A stretch of DNA of 64,000 bases, taken from contig NZ_AP018365.1 of NCBI RefSeq assembly GCF_016756395.1, forward strand, positions 930,001 through 994,000, read 5' to 3'. The notes under the pieces were generated by a model that saw only the letters and a list, made by a program, of their open reading frames with translations, was not told where the DNA came from and did no database searches. Shown here piece by piece: positions 21,432 through 33,387 of this stretch (position 1 is its first letter; the number at the start of each line of letters is the position of its first letter). The DNA is from Streptomyces sp. SN-593. Its GTDB lineage: Bacteria; Actinomycetota; Actinomycetes; Streptomycetales; Streptomycetaceae. Position numbers and translations under genes: made by a program.

Positions 21432-22658
21432 GTGAGCAGCGACCCGTGGGGCCGCGTCGACGAGACGGGGACCGTGTACGTGCGTACGGCCGACGGTGAG
21501 AAGGAGGTCGGTTCGTGGCAGGCGGGCTCCCCCGACGAGGCGCTCGCGTACTACGAGCGCAAGTACGAGGGTCTCGTCGTGGAGATCGGCCTCCTCGAAC
21601 GGCGGGTGCAGACGACCGATCTGGCGCCCAAGGAGGCGCTGGCCGCGATCGAGCACCTGCGGACCTCGGTGACCGAGGCGCACGCGGTGGGCGACCTGGC
21701 GGCGCTGGGCACCCGGCTCGACGCGCTGGTGGCGCTCGTGGACACCCGGCGCGAGGAGCGCCGGGCGCAGCGGGCGAAGCAGAGCGAGGAGGCGCGGGGC
21801 GCCAAGGAGAAGCTGGTCGCCGAGGCCGAGGAGCTGGCCGAGAGCGAGCAGTGGCGCACCGCGGGTGAGCGGCTGCGGGCCCTGGTGGACACCTGGAAGG
21901 GTCTGCCGCGGCTGGACCGCAAAGCCGACGACGAGCTGTGGCACCGCTTCAGCCACGCCCGTTCGGTCTTCTCCAAGCGGCGCAAGGCGCACTTCGCGTC
22001 GCTGGACGCGCAGCGCGAGGAGGCCAGGCGGACCAAGGAGAAGCTGGTCACCGAGGCGCAGTCGTTGTCCGACTCGACGGACTGGGGGCCGACCGCGGCC
22101 CGCTACCGCGAGTTGATGACGGAGTGGAAGGCGGCCGGCCGCGCCCAGCGCGAGGCCGAGGACGACCTGTGGAACCGCTTCCGCGGTGCGCAGGACGTCT
22201 TCTTCGCCGCCCGTGGCGAGGTGTTCGCCGAGCGGGACAGCGAGCAGCGGGAGAACCTGGCCCGCAAGGAGGAGCTCGTCGTCGAGGCGGAGAAGCTGCT
22301 GCCGGTGTCCGACCTCAAGTCCGCGCGGGCGGCGTTCCGTTCGATCAACGAGCGGTGGGAGGCGATCGGCCACGTGCCGCGCGACGCCCGGCCGCGGATC
22401 GAGGGCCGCATGCACACCGTGGAGCGGGCCCTCCAGGAGTCCGAGGAAGCGGAGTGGCGGCGCACCAACCCGGAGGTCCGGGCCCGGGCGGCCGGCCTGA
22501 CCGGCCAGTTGCAGGCCGCGGTCGACAAGCTGCGCGACCAGGTCGACGCGGCGCGCGCCGCGGGCAACAACGCGAAGGCCGACAAGCTGCAGTCCGAACT
22601 GGACGGCCGCCAGGCCCTCCTGGACGCGGCACTGAAGGGCCTGGGCGAGTTCCGCTGA
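21432..22658 (+). CDS. DUF349-domain protein
   Basis: A 408-residue, highly charged helical protein with three or more repeats of the DUF349 type. Examples are 'LVAEAEELAESEQWRTAGERL', 'LVTEAQSLSDSTDWGPTAARY' and 'LVVEAEKLLPVSDLKSARAAF', each followed by a Trp and 'LWHRF/LWNRF'. DUF349 proteins are widespread in actinobacteria and have no established function. The repeats suggest a coiled scaffold or RNA/ribosome association. The start is GTG 21432 with GGGAGG 5-9 nt upstream. It converges with relA across a strong shared terminator. Confidence 0.88.
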   Translation: MSSDPWGRVDETGTVYVRTADGEKEVGSWQAGSPDEALAYYERKYEGLVVEIGLLERRVQTTDLAPKEALAAIEHLRTSVTEAHAVGDLAALGTRLDALVALVDTRREERRAQRAKQSEEARGAKEKLVAEAEELAESEQWRTAGERLRALVDTWKGLPRLDRKADDELWHRFSHARSVFSKRRKAHFASLDAQREEARRTKEKLVTEAQSLSDSTDWGPTAARYRELMTEWKAAGRAQREAEDDLWNRFRGAQDVFFAARGEVFAERDSEQRENLARKEELVVEAEKLLPVSDLKSARAAFRSINERWEAIGHVPRDARPRIEGRMHTVERALQESEEAEWRRTNPEVRARAAGLTGQLQAAVDKLRDQVDAARAAGNNAKADKLQSELDGRQALLDAALKGLGEFR

Positions 22659-22667
22659 CGCCCGGCT

Positions 22668-22720
22668 GAACGGCCCCCCGCGCCCTTCGGGGCCGCCCTT
22701 CGGGGCGCGGGGGGCCGTTC
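22668..22720. terminator. Strong bidirectional terminator between DUF349 gene and relA
   Basis: Perfect 18-bp arms at 22668-22685 and 22703-22720 with a 17-nt loop, placed between convergent genes. The symmetry suits termination of both transcripts. Confidence 0.85.
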
Positions 22721-22738
22721 GGCGTTCGCGGGGCCGTT

Positions 22739-25312
<2,574 letters not shown>

Positions 25313-25548
25313 CGGCACTCCTCACGCGGTGGAAGTCCCATGGTAACGAGCGGCGGCGGCGGACGGGTGCGCGGCGGGGCAAGGCGGCCCCGCCGCGCTC
25401 GTGCCGGCGCGCGCCCCGGCGGCACGGCGCCCCCGGCCCCTGGGGGCCGGGCCCCGGTTCGGAGGCTCGGCGACCCGGCCCGGGGGCGGGCCCGAGGGCC
25501 GGCGGCTCGGCGTTCCGGCACCGGCTCCCGGGACGACGGCTACCCGGG

Positions 25549-26109
25549 TCAGACCACGACCAGCGCGTCCAGCGGGACGTCCTTCAGCACCGGGGCGAGC
25601 CGCTCCCGGCCGCCGAGCGCCTCCAGCTCCAGCAGCACCGCCACGCCGACGACGCTCGCGCCGGTGCGGCCGACGAGGTCGAGCGCGGCCTCCGCGGTGC
25701 CGCCGGTGGCGAGCACGTCGTCGATCACGATCACCCGGTCGCCGGGCCCGAAGGCGTCCGCGTGCACCTCGATCTCGGCGGTGCCGTACTCCAGCGCGTA
25801 GCCCTGCGCCAGGGTCGGGCCGGGCAGCTTGCCGGCCTTGCGGACGGGCACGAAGCCGAGCCGGGCACGGGCCGCGGCGGGTGCGGCCAGGATGAAGCCG
25901 CGGGCCTCCAGGCCGACGATCTTGGTGGCCGCGTGCCGCGTGCACAGGCCGGCGAGCGCGTCCACCAGGGCGTTGAACGCCACCGGGTCGGCGAGCAGCG
26001 GGGTGATGTCCTTGAACATCACCCCGGGCTGCGGGTAGTCGGCCACGTCGCGGATCCGGGACAGCAGCAGGTCCCGCAGCTCGGAGGAGGCGGCTTCCGT
26101 CGAGGTCAT
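25549..26109 (-). CDS. apt: Adenine phosphoribosyltransferase
   Basis: A 186-residue salvage enzyme converting adenine and PRPP to AMP. The PRPP-binding motif is 'VIVIDDVLATGGTA', and 'DYPQPGVMFKDITPLL' and 'GLEARGFILA' are family signatures. The start at ATG 26109 gives 'MTSTEAASSELRDLLLSRI'; an upstream in-frame extension is low-complexity Arg/Thr and was rejected. It sits between relA and secF, the usual actinomycete order secD-secF-apt-relA. Confidence 0.94.
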   Translation of the reverse strand: MTSTEAASSELRDLLLSRIRDVADYPQPGVMFKDITPLLADPVAFNALVDALAGLCTRHAATKIVGLEARGFILAAPAAARARLGFVPVRKAGKLPGPTLAQGYALEYGTAEIEVHADAFGPGDRVIVIDDVLATGGTAEAALDLVGRTGASVVGVAVLLELEALGGRERLAPVLKDVPLDALVVV

Positions 26110-26235
26110 GGTGCTTCTTTCGGTACGGGTTCGGGTTCGGGTTCCGGCACGGACCGGGCCGGGGGCGGGACCGGCGGCCGGGATCAGGACCAGGGGCCGG
26201 GATCGGGGGCGGGACACGTGCCCGGCACGTGAAAA

Positions 26236-26279
26236 CGCCCGCCGCCGCCCGGCGGAATGCTCCCGGGCGGCGGCGGGCG
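26236..26279 (-). terminator. Intrinsic terminator after secF
   Basis: Perfect 17-bp arms (26236-26252 and 26263-26279) with a 10-nt loop. On the minus strand they are followed by GTTTTC (26231-26236). This is one of the few hairpins here with a real T-run, and it closes the yajC-secD-secF transcript before apt. Confidence 0.85.
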
Positions 26280-26284
26280 GTGGA

Positions 26285-27481
26285 TCAGCGGCGCTTGCCG
26301 GAGGGGCGGTTGCGGCCGCGGCCGCCCCGGCTGGACGGCTGGTTGCGGGCCGGGCGGGCGGCCGAGTCGGTACTGCCGGTGCCGCGGGCGCGCGGGCCGA
26401 CGACCGCGGGGGCGGCGCCGTCCTCGTCGTCCTCCAGGGCGGCGCCTTCGGCGTCCTCGGCGTCCTCGGGCTCGGACTCGCCGGCGGCGGCCCGGGCCTT
26501 CGCCTTCGCCGCCTCGGACGCGCGCTTGGCCAGCACCCGCTTGCGCAGCGACCTGATCTGCGGCTCGCGCTCCTTCAGCTCCGCCACGATCGGGGTGGCG
26601 ATGAAGATCGAGGAGTACGCACCGGCGGTGAGGCCGACGAACAGCGCGAGCGCGATGTCGTTGAGCATCCCGGCGCCGAGGATGCCGCCGCCGATGAACA
26701 GCAGCGCGGCGACCGGCAGCAGCGCCACCACGGTGGTGTTGATCGACCGGACCAGGGTGCTGTTCAGGCTGCGGTTGGCGACCTCGCTGTAGGTCGAGGT
26801 GTTCTTCTTGGTGATGTCCTTGCTGGCTTCCTTCAGCCCGTCGAACACCACGACCGTGTCGTAGAGCGAGTAACCGAGGATGGTCAGCAGGCCGATCACC
26901 GTGCCCGGCGAGACCTCGAAGCCGACGATCGCGTAGACGCCGACGGTGATGGTGAGGTCGTGCAGCAGGGCGACGAGGGCGGCCAGCGCCATCCGCCACT
27001 CGAAGGCGATCGCGAGGTAGATGACCACCAGCACCAGGAAGATGATCAGACCTTCGAGTGCCTTGTGGGTGATCTCCTTGCCCCAGCTCGGGCCGACGAT
27101 CTCGGCGTCGATCTTCGACGCCGGGATGTCCAGGTCCTGGGCGATCTCCTTCTGGACCTTCTTCGACTCGTCCGTGGACAGCCCGGCGACCTGGATGCGC
27201 ATGCTGCCGTTGCCGAGCTTCTGCACGGTCGCGTCGCGGCCGTCGGTGTCCCCGGAGATCTTGTCCTGCACGTCGGAGACGGACAGCGACGTCTTCGGCG
27301 TGTTGAACACCGCGCCGCCGGAGAAGTCGATGCTCTCCTTCAGCCCGTTCACCACCAGGCCGACGATCGCGACGATCGTGACGAGGATGGAGATCGAGTA
27401 CCAGATCTTCCGCTTGCCGACGAAGTCGTAGCTGACCTCGCCGCGGTGCAGCCGGTGACCGAGAGTGCCGAGCTTGGACAT
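26285..27481 (-). CDS. secF: Protein translocase subunit SecF
   Basis: A 398-residue membrane protein of the RND-like SecDF complex that uses proton motive force to complete export through SecYEG. 'KIWYSISILVTIVAIVGLVV' is TM1, 'GIDFSGG'-type 'SIDFSGGAVFNT' follows it, and the C-terminal five-helix block includes 'VIGLLTILGYSLYDTVVVFD'. About 80 C-terminal residues form an acidic then Arg/Gly-rich cytosolic tail. ATG 27481 shares one base with the secD stop (TGATG), so the two are translationally coupled. Confidence 0.95.
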   Translation of the reverse strand: MSKLGTLGHRLHRGEVSYDFVGKRKIWYSISILVTIVAIVGLVVNGLKESIDFSGGAVFNTPKTSLSVSDVQDKISGDTDGRDATVQKLGNGSMRIQVAGLSTDESKKVQKEIAQDLDIPASKIDAEIVGPSWGKEITHKALEGLIIFLVLVVIYLAIAFEWRMALAALVALLHDLTITVGVYAIVGFEVSPGTVIGLLTILGYSLYDTVVVFDGLKEASKDITKKNTSTYSEVANRSLNSTLVRSINTTVVALLPVAALLFIGGGILGAGMLNDIALALFVGLTAGAYSSIFIATPIVAELKEREPQIRSLRKRVLAKRASEAAKAKARAAAGESEPEDAEDAEGAALEDDEDGAAPAVVGPRARGTGSTDSAARPARNQPSSRGGRGRNRPSGKRR

Positions 27482-29262
27482 CAGGCTTCCTTCGTCTCGG
27501 AGGACTGGCGGCGGATACGGCGCAGCGGTGCCTTGACCCCGAGGCTCTCCGGGTTGAGGCCGGACCACTTGTGGCCCTTGGCGTAGAAGGCCCTGCGGGC
27601 GAGGATCGTCATCAGCGGCTTGGTGAACAGGAAGACCACGGCGACGTCGAGCAGGGTGGTCAGGCCGAGGGTGAAGGCGAAGCCCCGGACCTTGCCGACG
27701 GAGACGATGTACAGCACCGCGGCGGCGAGGAAGGACACGAAGTCCGACACCAGGATGGTGCGCCGGGCCCGGGGCCAGCCGCGGGCCACCGCGGGTTGCA
27801 GCGTCCTGCCGTCGCGCAGCTCGTCCCTGATCCGTTCGAAGAAGACGATGAACGAGTCGGCGGTGATACCGATGGCGACGATGGCGCCGCAGACCGCCGG
27901 CAGGTTCAGCGCGAATCCGACGGCCTCACCCAGCAGACACATGATCGTGTAGGTGAGCGCGGCGGAGACGACCAGGCTGAGCACCGCGACGAAGCTGAGG
28001 CCGCGGTAGTACGCCAGCAGGTAGATCACGACGAGCGCGAGGCCGACGGCGCCGGCGATCATGCCGCCGCGCAACTGCTCGCCGCCGAGGGCGGCGGAGA
28101 CGGTGGTCTTGTCGGAGATGTTGAAGGCCAGCGGCAGCGAGCCGTACTTCAGCACGTTCGCCAGGTCGGTGGCGGACTGCTGGGTGAAGTCACCGGAGAT
28201 CTGCGCGGTGCCGCCGGAGAGGGTCGAGGAGACCGAGGGGGCCGACACCACGTTGCCGTCGAGGTCGATCGCGAACTGGTTGTTCGGCGACGCCTGCGCG
28301 GCGAGGTTCTTGGTGACGTCGGTGAACTGCGAGGAGCCCTTGGAGTCGAAGCTGAGGTTGACCACCCAGCCGTTGCCGCTCTGGGTGTCGAAGACGGCGT
28401 CGGCGCTGGTGACGTGCTTGCCGTCGATCTCGGACGGGCCGAGCAGGTACTTCACCCACTGCTTGTCGACCTCACCGCAGGCGACCACGTTGTCGGTGGC
28501 CTTGGCGCCCTCGCTGGCCTTGGCCCGCTCGGCGGGCTTGGTGCAGTCGATGGCCGTGTACTTCGCCTGGAGGGCGGCGGACACGCCCGACGTGGGGTCG
28601 GTGGTGCTGGTGCCGCTGGTGTCGGTCGTGCTGGGCGTCGTCGCGGTGGCCGTGGGCGTCGGGGTCGGCGCCTTGTCCGTGCCCGACTTCAGGGCGTCGG
28701 TGACCGCGCGGCCCTGGCTCGTGGTGGAGGACGGGGTCGTGGTGGCCTTGGCCGAGCCGGAGGGCGTCGCGCTCGACGAGGACTTCGGGGTGGCGGAGCC
28801 GGACGGCGTGCTGGTGGCGCTGCCGGAGGGGGTCGGCGTGGCGGTCGGCGTCGGCGCGCCGTCACCGTCGGCGAGCACCTGCCGGAAGTAGAGCTGGGCG
28901 GTGGTGCCGACCTGCTGCTCGGCCTGGTCGGCGTTGGTGCTCTTGGGGATGTCGACGATGATGTTGTCGCTCCCCTGGGTCTGCACCTCCGCCTCGGAGA
29001 CGCCCAGGCCGTTGACGCGGTTGTTGATGATGTCGACCGCGGTGTTCATGTTCGCCTTGGAGACGGCCTTGCCCTGGTCGGGCTTGGCGGTCAGCGTGAT
29101 CTCCACGCCGCCGGCGAGGTCGATGCCGAGCCGCGGGGTCTTGTGGCCGGAGAGGAAGATCCCCCCGGTCAGCGCCACCAGAGCGACGAGGATCACGGCC
29201 AGGGCGCGTCCGGGGTACCCCTGGCTCCCCGAGGACCTGCGGCCCTTCTTGGCTGCTGCCAC
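27481..29262 (-). CDS. secD: Protein translocase subunit SecD
   Basis: A 593-residue partner of SecF. TM1 ('ALAVILVALVALTGGIFL') is followed by 'LGIDLAGGVEITL', the SecD signature, and a large extracytoplasmic P1 region. The C-terminal RND block contains 'AIVAIGITADSFIVFFERIRD'. Within P1 there is a roughly 95-residue Ser/Thr/Pro/Gly-rich insertion ('TPTATPTPSGSATSTPSGSA' and onward) absent from proteobacterial SecD. I chose GTG 29262 (AGGGAG about 11 nt upstream) rather than the ATG 12 codons earlier. Operon with yajC upstream and secF downstream. Confidence 0.95.
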   Translation of the reverse strand: MAAAKKGRRSSGSQGYPGRALAVILVALVALTGGIFLSGHKTPRLGIDLAGGVEITLTAKPDQGKAVSKANMNTAVDIINNRVNGLGVSEAEVQTQGSDNIIVDIPKSTNADQAEQQVGTTAQLYFRQVLADGDGAPTPTATPTPSGSATSTPSGSATPKSSSSATPSGSAKATTTPSSTTSQGRAVTDALKSGTDKAPTPTPTATATTPSTTDTSGTSTTDPTSGVSAALQAKYTAIDCTKPAERAKASEGAKATDNVVACGEVDKQWVKYLLGPSEIDGKHVTSADAVFDTQSGNGWVVNLSFDSKGSSQFTDVTKNLAAQASPNNQFAIDLDGNVVSAPSVSSTLSGGTAQISGDFTQQSATDLANVLKYGSLPLAFNISDKTTVSAALGGEQLRGGMIAGAVGLALVVIYLLAYYRGLSFVAVLSLVVSAALTYTIMCLLGEAVGFALNLPAVCGAIVAIGITADSFIVFFERIRDELRDGRTLQPAVARGWPRARRTILVSDFVSFLAAAVLYIVSVGKVRGFAFTLGLTTLLDVAVVFLFTKPLMTILARRAFYAKGHKWSGLNPESLGVKAPLRRIRRQSSETKEA

Positions 29263-29338
29263 CTTGTTGTCTCTCCCTGTCCTTCCGTCCCCGGGCATGC
29301 GGGCCCGGGGACGGCCACGAGTGGATGAAGCCGGACGC

Positions 29339-29851
29339 TTACTTCGCGGCGGAGCCGTTCCGCTCCTTGGCGGACCCGTCCTCGACGGCGGGGGTGTCCT
29401 CGGCGGCGGGCTCGTCCTTCTCCGCGGCCGTGTCGGACTTGTCGAGGCTGATGTGCTCCTCGGCGCCGTCGGCGCCGTCCGTCACACCGTCGGCCGCCGC
29501 GGCGTCCCCCGCGCCCGCGTCGGCGCCGTCCTCGGCCTCGTCGTCGAGCCCGGCGGGCTCCTCGGGCTCGATGCCGTGCACGATCCGGTTGAACTCCTCC
29601 TCGGAGAGCACCGTGCCGATGGCCGACTTGGTGAAGTGCGCGTGGACGCCGTCCGTGATCTCCAGAAGGACGGTCTCCTCGTTCACCTCCTTCACCACGG
29701 CGTACATGCCACCGATGGTGCGCACGCCGGTGCCGGGCTCCATCTTGTTGCGCATCTCCATCGCCTGGCGCTGCTTGGTCTTCTGCGACCGGGTCATCAT
29801 GAACATGACGCCGATGATCAGGATCAGGGGGAGGAGGATTCCGATGCTCAC
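29339..29851 (-). CDS. yajC: Preprotein translocase subunit YajC
   Basis: A 170-residue protein. The N-terminal transmembrane helix 'IGILLPLILIIGVMFMM' is followed by the short YajC domain ('VRTIGGMYAVVKEVNEETVLLEI' region). A long acidic tail rich in Ala, Asp and Glu roughly doubles the family length of about 90-110 residues. YajC associates with SecDF. The start is GTG 29851 with AAGGA about 10 nt upstream. It is first in the yajC-secD-secF run. Confidence 0.9.
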   Translation of the reverse strand: MSIGILLPLILIIGVMFMMTRSQKTKQRQAMEMRNKMEPGTGVRTIGGMYAVVKEVNEETVLLEITDGVHAHFTKSAIGTVLSEEEFNRIVHGIEPEEPAGLDDEAEDGADAGAGDAAAADGVTDGADGAEEHISLDKSDTAAEKDEPAAEDTPAVEDGSAKERNGSAAK

Positions 29852-30015
29852 GGTGTGGACATTCCTTCGCACGGCCAACGTGGGGGATGGCCTGGATTTC
29901 GGGATGTGGGTGCCGATCCAGAGGAAGGGCGTCGGCGGAGTCTAAGCGCTGGCTCGCCGATGGAACAACGCCCAGCATTGCATGGGGGTTCCTGATCGTA
30001 GGAGTCTAGCCGAGC

Positions 30016-31095
30016 TCAGGCACCGAACAGGCCGGTCTGTCCGGGTCCGCCCTGACTCGTCCCGCCGCCCTGCGGGGGCGGCACGAGGCCCAGGTGGGAC
30101 CAGGCCGCGGGCGTCGCCACCCGGCCCCTGGGCGTCCGGGCGAGCAGCCCCTCCCGCACCAGGAACGGTTCTGCGACCTCCTCGACGGTCTCCCGCTCCT
30201 CCCCCACCGCGACGGCGAGCGTGGACAGGCCGACCGGGCCGCCGCCGAAGAGCTTCAGCAGCGCGTGCAGCACCGCCCGGTCCAGCCGGTCCAGGCCGCG
30301 GGCGTCGACCTCGTAGACCTCCAGCGCCCGGGCGGCGGTCTCGCGGGTGACCGCGCCGTCGGCGCGCACCTGGGCGTAGTCGCGCACCCGGCGCAGCAGC
30401 CGGTTGGCGATGCGGGGGGTGCCGCGGGAGCGGCCGGCGATCTCGGCGGCTCCGTCGGTGTCGATCGCCACGTCCAGCAGGCCGGCCGAGCGGTGCACGA
30501 CCCGCTCCAGCTCGGCGGGGGCGTAGAACTCCATGTGGCCGGTGAAGCCGAAGCGGTCGCGCAGCGGCGGCGGCAGCAGGCCGGCCCGGGTGGTGGCCCC
30601 GACCAGGGTGAAGGGCGGCAGCTCCAGCGGGATCGCGGTCGCGCCCGGGCCCTTGCCCACGATCACGTCGACCCGGAAGTCCTCCATCGCCATGTAGAGC
30701 ATCTCCTCGGCCGGACGGGACATCCGGTGGATCTCGTCGAGGAAGAGCACCTCGCCCTCGGTGAGCGAGGAGAGGATGGCCGCGAGGTCGCCGGCGTGCT
30801 GGATGGCCGGGCCCGAGGTGATCCGGATCGGCGCCGACATCTCGGCGGCGATGATCATCGAAAGAGTGGTCTTGCCGAGTCCGGGTGCACCCGAGAGGAG
30901 TACGTGGTCGGCGGTGGCGCCCCGCTGGCGGGCGGCCTTGAGCACCAGGTCGAGCTGCTGGCGGACGCGCTCCTGGCCGATGAACTCGTCGAGTTCCTTG
31001 GGCCGCAGCGCCGCCTCGACCGCCTGGTCCTCGCGGTCGGCGGCCGACCCGACCAGCCGGTCGGGTGTGTCGGCGGGGGCGTCGTCCCAGTTCAT
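30016..31095 (-). CDS. ruvB: Holliday junction branch migration ATPase RuvB
   Basis: A 359-residue AAA+ motor that drives branch migration with RuvA. Walker A is '[13 protein letters not shown]', Walker B 'LFLDEIHRM', sensor-1 region '[13 protein letters not shown]', and the C-terminal winged helix contains '[15 protein letters not shown]'. Start at ATG 31095. The order ruvC-ruvA-ruvB is conserved, and the 70-bp gap to ruvA has no evident terminator. Confidence 0.96.
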   Translation of the reverse strand: MNWDDAPADTPDRLVGSAADREDQAVEAALRPKELDEFIGQERVRQQLDLVLKAARQRGATADHVLLSGAPGLGKTTLSMIIAAEMSAPIRITSGPAIQHAGDLAAILSSLTEGEVLFLDEIHRMSRPAEEMLYMAMEDFRVDVIVGKGPGATAIPLELPPFTLVGATTRAGLLPPPLRDRFGFTGHMEFYAPAELERVVHRSAGLLDVAIDTDGAAEIAGRSRGTPRIANRLLRRVRDYAQVRADGAVTRETAARALEVYEVDARGLDRLDRAVLHALLKLFGGGPVGLSTLAVAVGEERETVEEVAEPFLVREGLLARTPRGRVATPAAWSHLGLVPPPQGGGTSQGGPGQTGLFGA

Positions 31096-31165
31096 GGCGG
31101 GTCTCTCGGGTCGGGCGGGCGGGTCGGGCGGGCGGCTCGGCGGGCGGGGGGCGCGGGGGCCGCGG

Positions 31166-31789
31166 TCAGCGGGTGCGGTTGAGCGTCTGGAGGGCCGCGC
31201 GCAGCAGGGTGCCGACGTTCGGCTCGGGGGCGGCCTCGGCCTGCGGGGTGACCGCGGTGACCGCCTCCTCCGCCTCGCGCGGGGCGTAGCCGAGCCCGAC
31301 GAGCGCGGCCAGTAGCTGCTCGGACCAGGACGGCGGGGCCACTGCGCGGGGGCCCTGAGCCGGTGCGGCGGCGGCCTGGGCGCCCACCGGCGCGCCCAGC
31401 CGGTCCTTCAGCTCCAGCAGCAGCCGCTGGGCGCCCTTCTTGCCGATGCCGGGTACTGCGGTGAGCGCCTTCTCGTCCCCGGCCGCGACAGCGGCGCGCA
31501 GGGCGTCGGGACTGTGCACGGCCAGCATGGTCTGGGCCAGCCGCGGGCCGACCCCGCTGACGGTCTGGAGCAGCTCGAAGACCTGCCGCTCGTCGTCGTC
31601 GGCGAAGCCGTAGAGGGTCAGGGAGTCCTCCCGGACCACCAGGGAGGTGGCGAGCCGGGCCGGCTCGCCCAGCCGCAGGGCGGACAGGGTGCCGGGCGAG
31701 CACTGCACCGCCATGCCGATCCCGCCGACCTCGATGACCGCGGTGTCGGGGGCGAGCGCGGCGACCGGGCCGCTGACGAAGGCGATCAC
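31166..31789 (-). CDS. ruvA: Holliday junction branch migration protein RuvA
   Basis: A 207-residue junction-binding protein. The N-terminal OB fold ('[20 protein letters not shown]') is followed by two helix-hairpin-helix motifs ('[18 protein letters not shown]' and '[19 protein letters not shown]') and the C-terminal domain that contacts RuvB. The start is GTG 31789, in a GTGA overlap with the ruvC stop, showing translational coupling. Confidence 0.95.
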   Translation of the reverse strand: MIAFVSGPVAALAPDTAVIEVGGIGMAVQCSPGTLSALRLGEPARLATSLVVREDSLTLYGFADDDERQVFELLQTVSGVGPRLAQTMLAVHSPDALRAAVAAGDEKALTAVPGIGKKGAQRLLLELKDRLGAPVGAQAAAAPAQGPRAVAPPSWSEQLLAALVGLGYAPREAEEAVTAVTPQAEAAPEPNVGTLLRAALQTLNRTR

Positions 31790-32394
31790 GCGGGGGGCTC
31801 CTGGGTGGGTACGGGCGGGCGGGGCGCGGCGCGCCGGGCTCCGGCGGCCTGCTGGAGGCGGGTGCCGGCCGCGGTCTGTCGCAGGCGGTTGCCGGCGACG
31901 GCCTGCTGGAGGCGGTTGGTGGCCGGGGAGCGCCAGATGTGGCAGATGGCCAGGGCGAGGGCGTCGGCGGCGTCGGCCGGCTTGGGCGGGGCGTCGAGTC
32001 GCAGCAGCCGGGTCACCATGGCGCCGACCTGCTCCTTCCCGGCCCGTCCGCTGCCGGTGACGGCCGCCTTCACCTCGCTGGGGGTGTGCAAGTGCACCGG
32101 CAGGCCGCGCCGCGCGGCGCAGAGGATGGCGACCGCGCTGGCCTGGGCGGTGCCCATCACGGTGCGGACGTTGTGCTGGCTGAAGACGCGCTCGACGGCG
32201 ACGGCCTCGGGGCGGTGCTCGTCCAGCCACGCCTCCAGGCCGCGCTCGATCAGCACCAAACGGTGGCCGATCTCCGCGTCGGCGGGCGTGCGGATCACCC
32301 CGACGCCGGCCATCGCCAGCGCCCGTCCGGGCACGCCGTCCACCACGCCGACCCCGCACCGGGTCAGCCCCGGGTCCACGCCGAGCACCCGCAT
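31786..32394 (-). CDS. ruvC: Crossover junction endodeoxyribonuclease RuvC
   Basis: A 202-residue resolvase. The RNase H fold begins '[20 protein letters not shown]' with the first catalytic Asp, then '[11 protein letters not shown]' (Glu) and '[14 protein letters not shown]' (last acidic residues). After residue 160 there is a repetitive tail ('[18 protein letters not shown]...') that is an expansion beyond the normal C-terminus. ATG 32394 was chosen because it is directly at the catalytic motif; an upstream extension is not family-like. First gene of ruvC-ruvA-ruvB. Confidence 0.94.
   Translation of the reverse strand: MRVLGVDPGLTRCGVGVVDGVPGRALAMAGVGVIRTPADAEIGHRLVLIERGLEAWLDEHRPEAVAVERVFSQHNVRTVMGTAQASAVAILCAARRGLPVHLHTPSEVKAAVTGSGRAGKEQVGAMVTRLLRLDAPPKPADAADALALAICHIWRSPATNRLQQAVAGNRLRQTAAGTRLQQAAGARRAAPRPPVPTQEPPA
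31847..31927. repeat. 27-bp degenerate tandem repeat inside ruvC
   Basis: Three 27-bp units (31847-31873, 31874-31900, 31901-31927) encode the repeated nonapeptide pattern NRLQQAVAG / NRLRQTAAG / TRLQQAAG at the RuvC C-terminus. In-frame expansion without loss of reading frame. Confidence 0.75.
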
Positions 32395-32440
32395 GCCGCC
32401 CCTTCCCGCGCGCGTCGCCGCGGTTGGCGGTCCTTCGCCA

Positions 32441-32456
32441 ACCTGTTCGTGCAGGT
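32441..32456. promoter_or_regulatory. Inverted repeat upstream of ruvC
   Basis: ACCTG-N6-CAGGT (32441-32456) lies about 50 bp before the ruvC start, flanked by partly complementary GCCAACC/GGTTGGC. It could be an operator for the ruv genes. It does not match the GAAC-N4-GTTC LexA box well, so no regulator is assigned. Confidence 0.3.
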
Positions 32457-32481
32457 TATCGGTTGGCACCGACAAACAGCG

Positions 32482-32517
32482 GAGGGGCCGGCGGGGTGTG
32501 TCCCCGGCCGGCCCCTC
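32482..32517 (-). terminator. Terminator hairpin after yebC
   Basis: Arms GAGGGGCCGG (32482-32491) and CCGGCCCCTC (32508-32517) with further inner GGGG/CCCC pairing and a small bulge. It lies between the yebC stop and the ruvC start on the minus strand. Confidence 0.65.
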
Positions 32518-32555
32518 GCTGACGGCGCGTCAGGCGCGCCGGGAGCGGTGACGCG

Positions 32556-33308
32556 TCAGGCGTCGACCTTCTCCATGACCTCGTCGGAGACGTCGAAGTT
32601 GGCGAAGACGTTCTGCACGTCGTCGCTGTCCTCCAGGGCGTCGATCAGCTTGAAGATCCGGCGGGCCCCGTCCTCGTCCAACTCGACCTGCATGGTGGGC
32701 AGGAAGTTGGCGTCGGCGGAGTCGTAGTCGATGCCGGCGTCCTGGAGGGCCTTGCGCACCGGCACCAGGTCGGTCGCCTCGCTGATCACCTCGAAGGACT
32801 CGCCGAGGTCGTTGACCTCCTCGGCGCCTGCGTCCAGGACCGCGCCGAGCACGTCGTCCTCGCCCAGCTCGCCCTTGGGGACGATCACCACGCCCTTGCG
32901 GTTGAACAGGTACGACACCGACCCGGGGTCGGCCATCGAGCCGCCGTTGCGGGTCATCGCCACCCGCACGTCGGAGGCGGCGCGGTTGCGGTTGTCGGTC
33001 AGGCACTCGATGAGGACGGCGACGCCGTTCGGCCCGTAGCCCTCGTACATGATCGTCTGGTAGTCGGCGCCGCCGGCCTCCAGGCCCGCGCCGCGCTTGA
33101 CCGCGCTGTCGATGTTCTTGTTCGGGACCGAGCTCTTCTTCGCCTTCTGGATGGCGTCGAAGAGGGTGGGGTTGCCGTCCGGGTCGGCGCCGCCGGTGCG
33201 CGCCGCGACCTCGATGTTCTTGATCAGCTTCGCGAAGAGCTTGCCGCGCTTGGCATCGATCACGGCCTTCTTGTGCTTCGTCGTAGCCCATTTAGAGTGG
33301 CCGGACAT
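32556..33308 (-). CDS. YebC/PmpR-family protein
   Basis: A 250-residue, three-domain YebC-family protein starting '[20 protein letters not shown]', the family hallmark. '[20 protein letters not shown]' and '[17 protein letters not shown]' are typical. Members were annotated as transcriptional regulators and some act at ribosomes stalled on proline runs. It is close to ruvC, as in many bacteria. Given the many proline-rich proteins in this window, a translational role would fit, but that is inference. Confidence 0.94.
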   Translation of the reverse strand: MSGHSKWATTKHKKAVIDAKRGKLFAKLIKNIEVAARTGGADPDGNPTLFDAIQKAKKSSVPNKNIDSAVKRGAGLEAGGADYQTIMYEGYGPNGVAVLIECLTDNRNRAASDVRVAMTRNGGSMADPGSVSYLFNRKGVVIVPKGELGEDDVLGAVLDAGAEEVNDLGESFEVISEATDLVPVRKALQDAGIDYDSADANFLPTMQVELDEDGARRIFKLIDALEDSDDVQNVFANFDVSDEVMEKVDA

Positions 33309-33387
33309 CCGACAGTCTCCTTCGCGTCACCAGTGCTGTTCTACGTCGCGTGTTCGTCGTCGCGCGCTCGATCCTACCGGGATACGG

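Noticed and set aside
32441..32456. LexA (SOS) box upstream of ruvC
   Set aside because: The inverted repeat ACCTG-N6-CAGGT does not fit GAAC-N4-GTTC; kept only as an unassigned inverted repeat.
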